Counted from the first letter of the stretch, positions 41,672 through 51,210 are shown. The stretch is DNA of 64,000 nucleotides from Gammaproteobacteria bacterium (GCA_013817245.1 JACDDA010000004.1:62001-126000), one strand, 5' to 3'. Notes: generated by a model from the sequence alone, not told the origin. A program made the numbers and translations.

Positions 41672-43492
41672 TTATTCGATTTCAATCAAGGTTTCGTCAG
41701 GATTAACGCTGTCGCCTTTTTGTACATGAATGGCGACAATTTTTCCATCAATAGGCGCTTGAATTTCGGTTTCCATTTTCATCGCTTCCGTAATCAGAAT
41801 AGCATCACCTGTTTTGACCATAGCGCCTTGTTTGACTAATACTTCAATGATAGTGCCGGGCATTGTCGTTGTCACATGACCGGGTTTAGTAGCTTTCATA
41901 CGTTTTGATTGTTTGCTACTGGTATTAGGTTGGCCTTTGCCACCATCTGGATTTATTACTTCAATTGTTTCTAAGAAAACTTCTTCGCGTTGTCCGTCTA
42001 CCGTTAAATAGAAAGGACGTTTGTCTTGGGTTTTGTGGCCGGTACCATCAACACGAATATGATAGGTTTCACCATGCAAAGTAATTTCAAACTCTACAGG
42101 TATAGGTTCTTTTGATGCGTTATTAGGGCTTATAGATTTTAAAGGCTCGGGTACTAACGTGCCGGCGTTACGTTGTTCTAAAAATTCACCGCCGATATCA
42201 GGAAACATTGCATAAGTTAGTACATCTTCTTCGCTGTTGGCGAGGCCTGCAATTTTACTGCGTAATTTTTCTAATTCGTTAGGTAGTAAGTCTGCTGGAC
42301 GACAATCAATCGTTTGCTCATCACCAATGGCTTGTCGGCGTAAAGCTTGATTAATTTTTCCCGGTGCTTGCCCATATTTGCCTTGTAAATATAATTTCAC
42401 TTCATTCGTAATGGTTTTGTATCGTTCGCTAGTTAAAACATTCATCACCGCTTGGGTGCCGACAATTTGCGAAGTAGGCGTGACTAATGGTGGGTAACCT
42501 AAGTCGGTACGAACACGAGGAATTTCTTCTAACACCGCACTCATTTTGTTAAGTGCATTTTGTTGTTTAAGTTGATGGCTTAAATTAGAAATCATGCCGC
42601 CCGGTACTTGATTGATTTGTACGCGTGTATCAACACCGGTGTAGTCACTTTCAAATTGTTTATATTTTTTACGAACATCATGAAAATAAAAACCAATTTC
42701 TTGCAAGGCTTCTAGATTTAAACCGGTGTCGTAAGGTGTGTCACGTAAAGCGGCAACCATGCTTTCGGTAGGAGGATGACTTGCACCTCCTGCAAAAGCG
42801 GATATAGCGGTATCAATATGCGTGCAGCCATTTTTAATCGCTTCCCATTGGCATAACTCAGCAAGTCCAGAAGTCGCATGCGAATGTAATTGAATCGGTA
42901 CATCTAGTGCAGCGACGAGCGCTTTGGTCAGTTCGCCGGTCGCTTGCGGCGTTAATAAACCGGCCATATCTTTAATGGCGATGCTGTCACAACCCATGTC
43001 ACGCATTGCGATGGCCATCGTAACGAATTGTTCATTCGTGTGAACGGGGCTTACGGTATAAGAAATAGTGCCTTGTGCATGTTTACCGGCTTTTTTTACT
43101 GCTTCGATAGCCGTGCGTACATTGCGGACATCATTCATTGCATCAAAAATGCGAAATACATCGATGCCATTGGCGGCTGATTTTGCAATGAAAGCATTAA
43201 CAACATCATCGGCATAGTGGCGATAGCCTAATAAGTTTTGACCCCGCAGTAACATTTGTAAACGCGTGTTGGGTAATGCGGCGCGGAGTTTACGTAAACG
43301 CTCCCACGGATCTTCTTTTAAGAATCGCACGCACGCATCAAAGGTTGCTCCGCCCCAGCACTCTAATGACCAATAGCCAATATCATCTAATTTTTTGCAA
43401 ATAGGTAACATGTCTTCTGTGCGCATGCGGGTGGCGATTAAACACTGATGAGCGTCACGCAAGATGGTTTCGGTTATTTGTATTTGTGTCAT
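41672..43492 (-). CDS. pycB: Pyruvate carboxylase subunit B (carboxyltransferase and biotin carrier)
   Basis: The 606-residue protein begins with a DRE-TIM carboxyltransferase barrel (ITETILRDAHQCLIATRMRT, then ECWGGATFDACVRFL and RGQNLLGYRHYADDVV), with IKDMAGLLTP and QLHSHATSGLA. Next come a PYC/OADA conserved domain (about 300-480), a linker rich in Lys/Thr/Gly and a biotinyl domain with Lys572 in TEAMKMETEI. The same architecture is shared with oxaloacetate decarboxylase alpha. No membrane beta or gamma subunit gene is present and a biotin carboxylase gene lies 30 bases upstream, so two-subunit pyruvate carboxylase is favoured. It supplies oxaloacetate for the TCA cycle. Confidence 0.9.
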   Translation of the reverse strand: MTQIQITETILRDAHQCLIATRMRTEDMLPICKKLDDIGYWSLECWGGATFDACVRFLKEDPWERLRKLRAALPNTRLQMLLRGQNLLGYRHYADDVVNAFIAKSAANGIDVFRIFDAMNDVRNVRTAIEAVKKAGKHAQGTISYTVSPVHTNEQFVTMAIAMRDMGCDSIAIKDMAGLLTPQATGELTKALVAALDVPIQLHSHATSGLAELCQWEAIKNGCTHIDTAISAFAGGASHPPTESMVAALRDTPYDTGLNLEALQEIGFYFHDVRKKYKQFESDYTGVDTRVQINQVPGGMISNLSHQLKQQNALNKMSAVLEEIPRVRTDLGYPPLVTPTSQIVGTQAVMNVLTSERYKTITNEVKLYLQGKYGQAPGKINQALRRQAIGDEQTIDCRPADLLPNELEKLRSKIAGLANSEEDVLTYAMFPDIGGEFLEQRNAGTLVPEPLKSISPNNASKEPIPVEFEITLHGETYHIRVDGTGHKTQDKRPFYLTVDGQREEVFLETIEVINPDGGKGQPNTSSKQSKRMKATKPGHVTTTMPGTIIEVLVKQGAMVKTGDAILITEAMKMETEIQAPIDGKIVAIHVQKGDSVNPDETLIEIE

Positions 43493-43522
43493 GAATGATT
43501 CCGACGAGGACTAGTAGTGTAT

Positions 43523-44956
43523 TTAAAGTTGTAAATGCGCTGCAATGGCTGCGCTGACAACCGCCGCGAGTTCATTGCGTGATGCTTTTACGGAGTATTG
43601 CGTCAATTCGGGATGTTGTTCAACAAAGCTAGTATCAAAAGAACCCGCGATGAAATCTGGATGTTGCAAAATTTGTTGATAATAAGGCAGTGTGGTTTTA
43701 ACGCCTTGCACTTTAATATCTTTGAGCGAACGTTTAGCACGCGCGATAACGGCATCCCAATCTAATGCCCAAACAATTAATTTTAATAACATGGAATCAT
43801 AATGCGGTGGAATATGATAACCAGTATAAATGCCACCATCGGTGCGCACGCCTGGCCCGCCAGCAGCAAAATAGCGTGTGATGCGACCAAAGCTGGGTAG
43901 AAAATCATTTTGCGGATCTTCTGCGTTAATGCGCATTTCCATCGCATAACCACGAATGCGAATATCTTCTTGCTTGAAGCGTAAGACTTCGCCTGCGGCA
44001 ACACGAATTTGTTGTTGAACTAAATCGATGCCGGTAATAGTTTCGGTAACCGGATGTTCAACTTGCAAACGTGTGTTCATTTCCATGAAATAAAATTGTT
44101 GATCTTGAGTTAACAAAAATTCAACTGTTCCCGCATTTTCGTAATTGACAGCTTGCGCTGCGCGCACGGCGAGTGCGCCTAAATATTCGCGTTGTTCGCT
44201 ATTAATTTGAGGAGATGGTGCAATTTCTAATAGTTTTTGATGACGACGTTGAATAGAACAATCGCGTTCATATAAATGTACGGTGTTGCCATGGCTGTCG
44301 GCTAACACTTGTACTTCGATGTGACGGGGATTGATGATGGCTTTTTCGATAAAGACATCGCTGTTGCCAAACGCTTTGGTCACTTCTGAAATAACACGAT
44401 CATAATTGCGGATTAACTCCGCTTCGTTATGACAAAGCCGAATGCCGCGACCGCCGCCGCCCGCAGTGGCTTTTAACATCACGGGATAGCCAATTTCATT
44501 TGCGATCTGTTGCGCTTCTTCTAAGTTTGCCAGGCTGTGATCACTACCAGGCACGACTGGAATTTGCGCTTGCTGCATGGCTAAACGTGCTTCGATTTTA
44601 TTGCCCATGCGACGAATGATGTCCGCATTAGGACCAATGAAACGAATACCGCGTGCCGCGCATTGTTCAGCCAAAGCCGGATTTTCAGATAAGAAACCAT
44701 AACCCGGATGGATGGCATCGCAGCCGGTGGCCACCGCTAAATTGACGATTCGAGGAATGCTTAAGTAGCCGGCGACTGACTCGGGACCAATATTATAAGC
44801 TTCATCCGCTTTGCTAATGTGCAATCCATAGCGATCTGCATCGGTATAAATAGCCACGCATTTTATGTCCATTTCAGCGCAGGCGCGGGCAATTCGAACT
44901 GCAATTTCCCCGCGATTCGCAATCAGAATTTTTTGTATAGGTTTTTGAATATTCAT
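43523..44956 (-). CDS. pycA: Pyruvate carboxylase subunit A (biotin carboxylase)
   Basis: The 477-residue ATP-grasp enzyme is AccC-like: KILIANRGEIAVRIARACAE, HPGYGFLSENPALAEQC and MLKATAGGGGRGIRLCHNEA (about 160-179). VQVLADSHGNTVHLYERDCS, FMEMNTRLQVEHPVTE (about 290-305) and MRINAEDP follow. It carboxylates biotin carried by the PycB partner. It is slightly longer than AccC (about 450) at the C-terminus. It forms an operon with pycB, divergent from yceD. Confidence 0.92.
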   Translation of the reverse strand: MNIQKPIQKILIANRGEIAVRIARACAEMDIKCVAIYTDADRYGLHISKADEAYNIGPESVAGYLSIPRIVNLAVATGCDAIHPGYGFLSENPALAEQCAARGIRFIGPNADIIRRMGNKIEARLAMQQAQIPVVPGSDHSLANLEEAQQIANEIGYPVMLKATAGGGGRGIRLCHNEAELIRNYDRVISEVTKAFGNSDVFIEKAIINPRHIEVQVLADSHGNTVHLYERDCSIQRRHQKLLEIAPSPQINSEQREYLGALAVRAAQAVNYENAGTVEFLLTQDQQFYFMEMNTRLQVEHPVTETITGIDLVQQQIRVAAGEVLRFKQEDIRIRGYAMEMRINAEDPQNDFLPSFGRITRYFAAGGPGVRTDGGIYTGYHIPPHYDSMLLKLIVWALDWDAVIARAKRSLKDIKVQGVKTTLPYYQQILQHPDFIAGSFDTSFVEQHPELTQYSVKASRNELAAVVSAAIAAHLQL

Positions 44957-45162
44957 TTTAAAATCAAAAGGATAGAGCTACTATTTAATCCTGTTAAGCA
45001 TATGAAGGCCGGTCAAAAACCAAGGTTTGAAAGGAGGGCGAACATAATCCCGACGGCTTATGGGGCGCAAGTGTAGCAGGTTTGCTCTGAGTGAGGCTTT
45101 TCTGATAGCGCGTAAAACCGCAGAATCTTCAGCAGAAATAATGACTTATTGCATCATGATCT

Positions 45163-45191
45163 TTGACAGTGAGCCCATAGATTCATAGAAT
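45163..45191 (+). promoter_or_regulatory. Strong sigma-70-type promoter of yceD-rpmF
   Basis: TTGACA (45163-45168) and TAGAAT (45186-45191) are separated by exactly 17 bases. The -10 box ends nine bases before the yceD ATG at 45201. Transcription would then start at about 45197-45200, leaving almost no untranslated leader. Confidence 0.7.
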
Positions 45192-45200
45192 TGCGCGCCT

Positions 45201-45755
45201 ATGCATCCGGACAAATTGCCTGACGTTCTGCACCCGGCAAGGTTCGCCAAAGCACGGCTGGATATTGCGGGATCTTTTCCTCAAAGTCGGCTGTTACGCT
45301 TAGCGGAATTGGTTGGTTTGCAAAGTGATGTAGACGTTGAGTTGAGCTTTGCTGAGACGCATTTTAATCGCATTAGCGTGCTCGGTCAGTTGCGTTGTAC
45401 GGTGCGTTTAACGTGTCAGCGTTGTCTTGATGAGTTCGATTACATCTTGGATGCGCAAGTGAAGTTGTTAGTTACGACGGATGAAAAAGATTTAGCGCAA
45501 GCTGAATCGGAAGATTTCGAAGCGTTGCAAGTTGATGCCGATGGTTCTGTAACCACTGTGCGTTTGATTGAAGATGAACTGATTGTGCGATTACCCATTT
45601 TTCCCGCACATGAAACATTGGCAGCGTGTAATGCGGATATGTTGGTGCGTTTGCGTGCCGACTTAAGTACGGAGCCAGCAGTTGATAAACCTGTTGGATC
45701 ACGACCCAATCCATTTGCGGTTTTGCAATCACTCAAATCACCGAGTGAAAAGTAG
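45201..45755 (+). CDS. yceD: YceD family (DUF177) 23S rRNA accumulation protein
   Basis: The 184-residue protein has KLPDVLHPARFAKARLDIAG at its start, which parallels E. coli YceD. CTVRLTCQRCLDEFDYILDA (about 67-86) carries the conserved C-x-R-C-L pair, then DLAQAESEDFE and EDELIVRLPIFPAHE. RPNPFAVLQSLK is the family's C-terminal signature. YceD is needed for normal 23S rRNA levels and is transcribed with rpmF. Homology supports the ATG at 45201 even though no ribosome-binding site is visible and the promoter lies only nine bases upstream. rpmF follows 36 bases later. Confidence 0.93.
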   Translation: MHPDKLPDVLHPARFAKARLDIAGSFPQSRLLRLAELVGLQSDVDVELSFAETHFNRISVLGQLRCTVRLTCQRCLDEFDYILDAQVKLLVTTDEKDLAQAESEDFEALQVDADGSVTTVRLIEDELIVRLPIFPAHETLAACNADMLVRLRADLSTEPAVDKPVGSRPNPFAVLQSLKSPSEK

Positions 45756-45791
45756 ACATGATTGTTTTAATTTTTTAGTGGAGTATTTAGC

Positions 45792-45992
45792 ATGGCTGTA
45801 CAACAAGCCCGTATGACCCGTTCGCGTCGTGGCATGCGTCGTTCGCATGACGCATTGTCTGCACCGACTTTGTCAGTAGATTCAACTTCTGGCGAAACCC
45901 ATATTCGTCATCAAATCACCGCTGATGGTTTTTATCGCGGTCGTAAAGTACTCGACTTAGCGAGTGCACCTGAAGTCGATAGCGAAGAATAA
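45792..45992 (+). CDS. rpmF: Ribosomal protein L32
   Basis: The 66-residue protein begins [20 protein letters not shown] and continues [20 protein letters not shown] and GFYRGRKVL. The acidic tail EVDSEE is slightly longer than that of E. coli L32 (57 residues). The zinc-binding Cys found in some L32 proteins is absent, so this is the Cys-free type. GGAG precedes the ATG. Together with yceD, plsX and fabH it forms the well-known ribosome/fatty-acid cluster. Confidence 0.97.
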   Translation: MAVQQARMTRSRRGMRRSHDALSAPTLSVDSTSGETHIRHQITADGFYRGRKVLDLASAPEVDSEE

Positions 45993-46012
45993 TCTTTGAA
46001 ATACCTCTGCGC

Positions 46013-46045
46013 CGAGCGAGCGGCCGATATCGGTTGTCTCGCTCG
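46013..46045 (+). other. Hairpin between rpmF and plsX
   Basis: CGAGCGAG (46013-46020) pairs with CTCGCTCG (46038-46045), and the inner CCGATATCGG (46024-46033) is self-complementary. Only a short TTTT follows at 46051. It may partly terminate or process the yceD-rpmF transcript, lowering plsX-fabH expression relative to the ribosomal protein. Confidence 0.5.
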
Positions 46046-46092
46046 ATGCGTTTTGTGGCGACCAAAAATAATCGTCACGTTTAAGGTGTTGA

Positions 46093-47127
46093 ATGAGCCC
46101 TAAAATAATAAGCGTTGCACTGGACGCGATGAGTGGTGACCATGGCCCGCAAGTCACTGTGCCTGCTGCATTAACTATTGCTAAAGAATATCCGAATTTA
46201 CATTTAATATTGGTTGGTCAAACACCCGTATTAGAATCTATATTAAAAATCCATCCTGATTATGCTGCGTGCGTTGAGCGTATAACGATTCAACATGCCT
46301 CAGAAATTGTAGCGATGGATGATCCGCCGGCGCAGGCGATGCGCAATAAAAAAGATTCTTCTATGCGCGTGATGATTAACCTCGTAAAAGAAGGCAAGGC
46401 GCACGCGTGTGTGAGCGCTGGCAATACAGGCGCATTAATGGCGACTGCACGATTTGTTTTAAAAATGATTCCAGGAATTGATCGTCCTGCTATTTGCTCG
46501 CCATTGCCCGCGATGCAGGGCCGTACTTATATATTAGACTTGGGTGCCAATGTTGATTGTACCGCTGAACATTTGCAGCAATTTGCAATTATGGGCAGTG
46601 TGTTAGCGTCAGCGGTGACCGGTATTGTGCGACCACGAGTGGGTTTATTAAATATTGGTGAAGAAGATATTAAAGGCAATGAAGTTGTTAAAGAAACCAG
46701 CGTCTTATTAAATAAAAGTTCTTTGAATTATATTGGCTACGTTGAAGCGAATGATATTTTTACACGCAAAGCCGATGTAGTCGTTGCTGATGGTTTTGTC
46801 GGGAATGTGTTATTAAAAACCGCAGAAGGCACCGCAAAATTAATGGCGCATTTTATGGAAGCAGAGTTTAAGCGTAACCTCTTCAGTAAAGTAGGCGCGT
46901 TGTGCGCGTTGCCCGCATTGCGCGGTTTGAAAAAAAGAATGGATCCACGTATGTATAACGGCGCGAGCTTATTAGGCTTGCAAGGTATCGTGGTTAAAAG
47001 TCATGGTGGCGCGGATCAAGTGGCATTTGCTGCGGCTATTCGTGTTGCAGTGCTTGAAGTTGAGCATAATGTATTGTCACATATTGCCGCAGGTATCAGC
47101 AGCGCCAGCGCTGAGCCGGTTAATTAA
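46093..47127 (+). CDS. plsX: Phosphate acyltransferase PlsX
   Basis: The 344-residue enzyme begins SVALDAMSGDHGPQVTVPAA. ASEIVAMDDPPAQAMRNKKD, SSMRVMINLVKEGKAHACVS and AGNTGALMATARFVLKMIPG are canonical, with LLNIGEEDIKGNE and VVADGFVGNVLLKTAEG later. It makes acyl-phosphate from acyl-ACP for phospholipid synthesis. AAGGTG precedes the ATG. fabH follows within 12 bases. Confidence 0.97.
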   Translation: MSPKIISVALDAMSGDHGPQVTVPAALTIAKEYPNLHLILVGQTPVLESILKIHPDYAACVERITIQHASEIVAMDDPPAQAMRNKKDSSMRVMINLVKEGKAHACVSAGNTGALMATARFVLKMIPGIDRPAICSPLPAMQGRTYILDLGANVDCTAEHLQQFAIMGSVLASAVTGIVRPRVGLLNIGEEDIKGNEVVKETSVLLNKSSLNYIGYVEANDIFTRKADVVVADGFVGNVLLKTAEGTAKLMAHFMEAEFKRNLFSKVGALCALPALRGLKKRMDPRMYNGASLLGLQGIVVKSHGGADQVAFAAAIRVAVLEVEHNVLSHIAAGISSASAEPVN

Positions 47128-47138
47128 GGAGATTGTTT

Positions 47139-48071
47139 GTGGTGTATTCGCGGATTAAGAGCACGGGTGGATATTTACCTGATAAAGTTTTAACTAATAA
47201 AGACTTAGAAAAAATAGTTGAAACCTCGGATGAATGGATTCGTGATCGTACGGGTATAAGCGAGCGGCATATCGCAGAAAATCAAACCGCCACTGATTTG
47301 GCTGAGCATGCTTTGCGTTCGGCTTTAGAAGCTGCTTCTATGGAAGCCAGCGCTTTAGAATTAATTATTGTTGCAACCTGTACGCAAGAAAGTAGCTTTC
47401 CGAGTACCGCAGCACGTTTGCAAAAACGTTTTAATGTAAAAGGTTTCGCTGCCTTTGACGTGAATGCGGCTTGCTCTGGTTTTATTTACGGCATCGCCAT
47501 TGCGGATGCGATGATTCGTTCAGGACAAGTTAAAACGGCTGCCGTTATAGGCGCCGAAAAAATGTCGTCTATCGTTGATTGGACTGATCGTGAAACTTGC
47601 GTGTTGTTTGGTGATGGCGCGGGCGCCATTATTTTAGAAGCAGCTGCTGAACAAGGTGTGATTTCTACTCATATTCATGCCGATGGCAGTTACGAAGATT
47701 TGTTGTATCACGAACCCGTGTGCAATGTGATTAAAATGAAAGGCAATGAAGTGTTTCGAGTCGCGGTGCGTACCTTAGAACGTATTGTTGATGAAACCTT
47801 AGAAGCTAATAACATGACTAAAGAAGATGTGGATTGGTTAATTCCGCATCAAGCAAATATGCGTATTATGTCGGCGACAGCAAAAAAATTAAATTTGCCG
47901 GCGGATCGTATGGTGGTAACAGTTGATAAACATGGCAATACCTCAGCGGCCTCCATTCCTTTAGCATTAAATCATGCAGTGCGCGCAGGCAGCATAAAAC
48001 GTGGTGAAGTGTTATTGATGGAAGCGTTTGGCGGCGGTTTTACATGGGGTTCCGCTTTAGTACGTTATTAA
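47139..48071 (+). CDS. fabH: 3-oxoacyl-ACP synthase III (FabH)
   Basis: The 310-residue enzyme starts at GTG 47139, seven bases after AAGGAG; a TTG at 47133 is a poorer choice. The catalytic Cys112 lies in NAACSGFIYG, the His in PHQANMRI and the Asn in GNTSAASIP, forming the Cys-His-Asn triad. EWIRDRTGISERHIA and FGGGFTWGSALVRY are diagnostic. It starts fatty-acid chains by condensing an acyl-CoA with malonyl-ACP. The usual downstream fabD, fabG and acpP are not next. Instead a GacA-type regulator gene begins 16 bases later, so the fab cluster has been broken here. Confidence 0.97.
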   Translation: MVYSRIKSTGGYLPDKVLTNKDLEKIVETSDEWIRDRTGISERHIAENQTATDLAEHALRSALEAASMEASALELIIVATCTQESSFPSTAARLQKRFNVKGFAAFDVNAACSGFIYGIAIADAMIRSGQVKTAAVIGAEKMSSIVDWTDRETCVLFGDGAGAIILEAAAEQGVISTHIHADGSYEDLLYHEPVCNVIKMKGNEVFRVAVRTLERIVDETLEANNMTKEDVDWLIPHQANMRIMSATAKKLNLPADRMVVTVDKHGNTSAASIPLALNHAVRAGSIKRGEVLLMEAFGGGFTWGSALVRY

Positions 48072-48087
48072 TCACTGGGCAGTGAAG

Positions 48088-48750
48088 ATGATAAAACTAT
48101 TGGTCGTAGACGATCATGATTTAGTGCGTGCCGGCGTGGTGCGTTTGTTAAGTGATGTGCCAGAAATAGAAGTCATCGGTCAATGTTCTAGCGGCGAAGA
48201 TGCATTGAAGGCGTGTCAAGAAAAATTCCCCGACGTAGTGTTGATGGATTTGCATATGCCCGGTATGGGCGGCATGGAAGCTGCAAAACGTATTATTGAT
48301 CGTTATAAAAAAACGCGGGTAATCATTCTCACCGCGGAATCTGAAACACCCATTTCAAAACATACTATTAAATTTGGTGTAGCAGGCTATCTCACCAAAG
48401 GTTGCGATTTAGATGAAATGATTCGTGCCATTAAACAAGTGTGTGTAGGACAGCGTTATATTTCTCCGGTGGTTGCGCAAAAACTAGCGTTATCTATTTT
48501 AGATGGCGACATGTCGCCGTTGGATAGATTATCTAAACGAGAAATTGAAGTGTTAATTCGAATTAGCCAAGGTTTTAGTAATCGGCATATTGCAGAAGAA
48601 TTACATTTAAGCCCTAAAACCACGAGCACCTATCGCTCACGCTTGCTAGAAAAACTTAATTGTGCAAATGATGTTGAGTTGACTCGCATGTGTATGGAAG
48701 GCGGATTGCTCAATCGCCCCGCAAGTCGACCCGGCACCGATGATGTATGA
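48088..48750 (+). CDS. uvrY: LuxR-type response regulator, GacA/UvrY/LetA type
   Basis: The 220-residue protein has a receiver domain (1-120; Asp54 in VLMDLHMPGMGG, the DDHD acid pair at 8-11, Lys near 104 in YLTKGCD) and a C-terminal LuxR/NarL helix-turn-helix (LSKREIEVLIRISQGFSNRH, then IAEELHLSPKTTSTYRSRLL). Immediate proximity to uvrC and pgsA is the hallmark position of uvrY/gacA. In gammaproteobacteria it partners a BarA/GacS/LetS kinase and controls small RNAs that titrate CsrA, including virulence and life-stage switches in Legionella. I start at the ATG 48088; a GTG lies at 48082. It overlaps the next gene by four bases. Confidence 0.92.
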   Translation: MIKLLVVDDHDLVRAGVVRLLSDVPEIEVIGQCSSGEDALKACQEKFPDVVLMDLHMPGMGGMEAAKRIIDRYKKTRVIILTAESETPISKHTIKFGVAGYLTKGCDLDEMIRAIKQVCVGQRYISPVVAQKLALSILDGDMSPLDRLSKREIEVLIRISQGFSNRHIAEELHLSPKTTSTYRSRLLEKLNCANDVELTRMCMEGGLLNRPASRPGTDDV

Positions 48751-49382
48751 GTGTGTATTTTAATTTAGAGTGTCAGCAATGTCCTCGGTTAGCCCAGCAC
48801 TTAAAACAAATTAGAGTTACTCACCCCGATTATTTTGCGAAACCCGTGCCGCCGTTTGGTGATCCGCACGCGCGTTTGGTGATAGTAGGCTTAGCACCGG
48901 GTATGCATGGCGCAAATCGTACTGGCCGACCTTTTACCGGTGATCATGCGGGTATTTTGTTGTATGAAACCTTATATCGTTTTGGTTTTTCTACTCAAGC
49001 GGTTGCTGAACATGTGGATGATGGTTTGATATTAAAAAATTGCCGTATTACGAATGCTGTCAAATGTTTACCGCCGGAAAACAAACCCACGACTGACGAA
49101 ATTAATATGTGCAATCAATATTTAGCGGCAGAGTTAATAAACGCCGTGCCGCATGATGCTGTGATAGTTGCGTTAGGAACGGTGGCGCATAATGCCGTAT
49201 TAGCTGGATTCAAATTAAAAAAATCGTCTTATCCTTTTGCGCATGCAGCGCAACATAAACTTCCATCAGGACAATGGTTAATTGATAGTTATCATTGCAG
49301 TCGTTACAACACGCAAACTCGCCGTTTAACCACGGAGATGTTTCACGCTGTATTCGCCACGGCCAAGCATTTACTTGATTAA
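48747..49382 (+). CDS. Uracil-DNA glycosylase family protein, UDGb (family 5) type
   Basis: The 211-residue protein has VIVGLAPGMHGANRTGRPFT and GDHAGILLYETLYRFGF (about 46-82), which is the family-5 motif 1. The second motif appears as SYHCSRYNTQTRRLT (about 191-205), where most UDGb read H-P-S-x-x-N-x-x-T-x-x-L. Cys pairs CQQC near the N-terminus and Cys residues around NCRITNAVKCLPP fit a 4Fe-4S cluster. It would remove uracil or deaminated bases from DNA. The gene is inserted between the uvrY-like gene, which it overlaps by four bases, and uvrC, making a repair-centred operon. Confidence 0.87.
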   Translation: MSVYFNLECQQCPRLAQHLKQIRVTHPDYFAKPVPPFGDPHARLVIVGLAPGMHGANRTGRPFTGDHAGILLYETLYRFGFSTQAVAEHVDDGLILKNCRITNAVKCLPPENKPTTDEINMCNQYLAAELINAVPHDAVIVALGTVAHNAVLAGFKLKKSSYPFAHAAQHKLPSGQWLIDSYHCSRYNTQTRRLTTEMFHAVFATAKHLLD

Positions 49383-49387
49383 TTATT

Positions 49388-51208
49388 ATGTTCGACGCCA
49401 AAGCTTTTCTCGCTAATGTCAGCACCTTGCCGGGTGTTTATTGGATGCTGGGTGAGCGCGATGTTATTTTATATGTGGGTAAGGCCAAAAATCTTAAAAA
49501 TCGTTTAAGTAGTTATTTTCGTCAAAGCGGTTTAGCGGTCAAAACTCAAGCATTGATGGCGCAAGTGGTCAATGTTCAAATTACTATTACACGCAATGAA
49601 GTGGAAGCTTTGTTGCTGGAAAGTAATTTAATTAAAGCGCATAAACCCCGTTATAACGTTTTATTGCGCGATGATAAAAGTTATCCCAATATTTTTATTT
49701 CGCCGCATGTGTATCCGCAGCTGGCATTTGATCGGGGCAAACAACGCGGTCAAGGTGAATATTTTGGACCTTATCCAAGCACGGTCGCGGTGCGCGACAC
49801 GCTAAACTTATTACAAAAAGTTTTCCAAATTCGACCCTGTGAAGATAATTTTTTCAATAATCGCTCGAGACCGTGTTTGCAATACCAAATTAAACGCTGC
49901 ACAGCGCCTTGCGTAGCATTCATCAGTCCAGGAGATTATCAACGGGATGTTGATAGCGCGCGTTTATTTTTGCAAGGTAAAAATCAAGCCGTGATTGATC
50001 GCTTAATTGCGCAAATGGATGTTGCTGCGGAAAAATTGGATTATGAACATGCCGCACGGTTACGCGATCAAGTACAACAATTGCGACGCGTGCATGAGCA
50101 GCAATATATAAGCGGTGAAAAAGGCGATCTGGATATCGTCGCGGTCGCTGTGGAAAATGGCCTAAGTTGTGTGCAAGTATTTTTTATTCGCCATGGGCGT
50201 AATTTGGGGAATAAAAGTTTTTTCCCGAGCACGCCCGCTAATGCTACGGCGGAAGAAATTGCGCAGGCTTTTATTTCGCAGTATTACAGTCAAGGCCAAC
50301 GCGTGCCTGCAGAAATTATTGTGAATGTAGAAATTTCCGAGCGCGACTTGCTAGAAGTCGCGTTGCAAGAAGTGATGCAAAGTAAACAACGCATCATTAT
50401 TACGCATCGAGTTAGAGGCGAGCGATTACGTTGGCTCAATATGGCGCAAGCGAACGCGGATAATGCATTGAAGGCGCGTTTACGTTCGCGGCAAGGCATG
50501 ACGGAGCGTTTAGAGGATTTAACTGAAGCGTTGAGCTTGGAAACGCCGCCTACGCGTATGGAATGTTTTGATATTTCGCATACGCAAGGCGAAGCTACCG
50601 TAGGTGCTTGTGTCGTGTTTGATAGTAATGGCCCGCTGAAAACGGATTATCGTCGTTTTAATATCGAAGGAATTACACCGGGTGATGATTACGCTGCGAT
50701 GCGTCAAGCACTGGAGCGCCGCTATACGCGACTTAAACGCGGTGAAGGTCGCTTACCCGATATTTTATTTATTGATGGCGGTAAAGGGCAGGTAGCAGAA
50801 GCGGTAGCGGTACTCACTGAATTACAAGTGGAAGGCGTGTTGATTGTTGGCATCGCTAAAGGCGCTGAACGAATTCCAGGGCAAGAAAAATTAATTTTAC
50901 CGACACTAGCACGAACCTTGTTACTCAGTCCGGAACGCCCGGGTTTTCATTTGATACAACAAATTCGTGATGAAGCGCATCGCTTTGCGATTGCGGGACA
51001 TCGCGCACGTCGTGGTCAAGCACGCCAACGATCTGTCTTAGAAGATATTCCGGGCTTAGGACCGAAACGTCGTCAGCAATTACTCAAAGCGTTTGGCGGT
51101 TGGCAAGGTGTGAAACAAGCCGGCATTGAAGAGCTGGCCAAAGTTCAAGGAATCAGCCCTAAGCTCGCGGAAGCCATATACAATAGTCTGCATACGGATG
51201 AGAGTTAA
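49388..51208 (+). CDS. uvrC: Excinuclease ABC subunit C
   Basis: The 606-residue nuclease makes both incisions in nucleotide-excision repair. The N-terminal GIY-YIG domain reads LPGVYWMLGERDVILYVGKA and KNLKNRLSSYF. A Cys-rich CLQYQIKRCTAPC lies near 160-172, then a UVR domain (RLIAQMDVAAEKLDYEHAAR). The RNase-H-like endonuclease has ECFDISHTQGEATVGACVVF and DILFIDGGKGQ. The HhH pair lies at the C-terminus (LEDIPGLGPKRRQQLLKAFG). Length is typical. It is followed after two bases by pgsA. Confidence 0.97.
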   Translation: MFDAKAFLANVSTLPGVYWMLGERDVILYVGKAKNLKNRLSSYFRQSGLAVKTQALMAQVVNVQITITRNEVEALLLESNLIKAHKPRYNVLLRDDKSYPNIFISPHVYPQLAFDRGKQRGQGEYFGPYPSTVAVRDTLNLLQKVFQIRPCEDNFFNNRSRPCLQYQIKRCTAPCVAFISPGDYQRDVDSARLFLQGKNQAVIDRLIAQMDVAAEKLDYEHAARLRDQVQQLRRVHEQQYISGEKGDLDIVAVAVENGLSCVQVFFIRHGRNLGNKSFFPSTPANATAEEIAQAFISQYYSQGQRVPAEIIVNVEISERDLLEVALQEVMQSKQRIIITHRVRGERLRWLNMAQANADNALKARLRSRQGMTERLEDLTEALSLETPPTRMECFDISHTQGEATVGACVVFDSNGPLKTDYRRFNIEGITPGDDYAAMRQALERRYTRLKRGEGRLPDILFIDGGKGQVAEAVAVLTELQVEGVLIVGIAKGAERIPGQEKLILPTLARTLLLSPERPGFHLIQQIRDEAHRFAIAGHRARRGQARQRSVLEDIPGLGPKRRQQLLKAFGGWQGVKQAGIEELAKVQGISPKLAEAIYNSLHTDES

Positions 51209-51210
51209 TC

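Noticed and set aside
41672-44956. Oxaloacetate decarboxylase (sodium pump) instead of pyruvate carboxylase
   Set aside because: There is no membrane beta or gamma subunit gene, and a biotin carboxylase gene is directly upstream.
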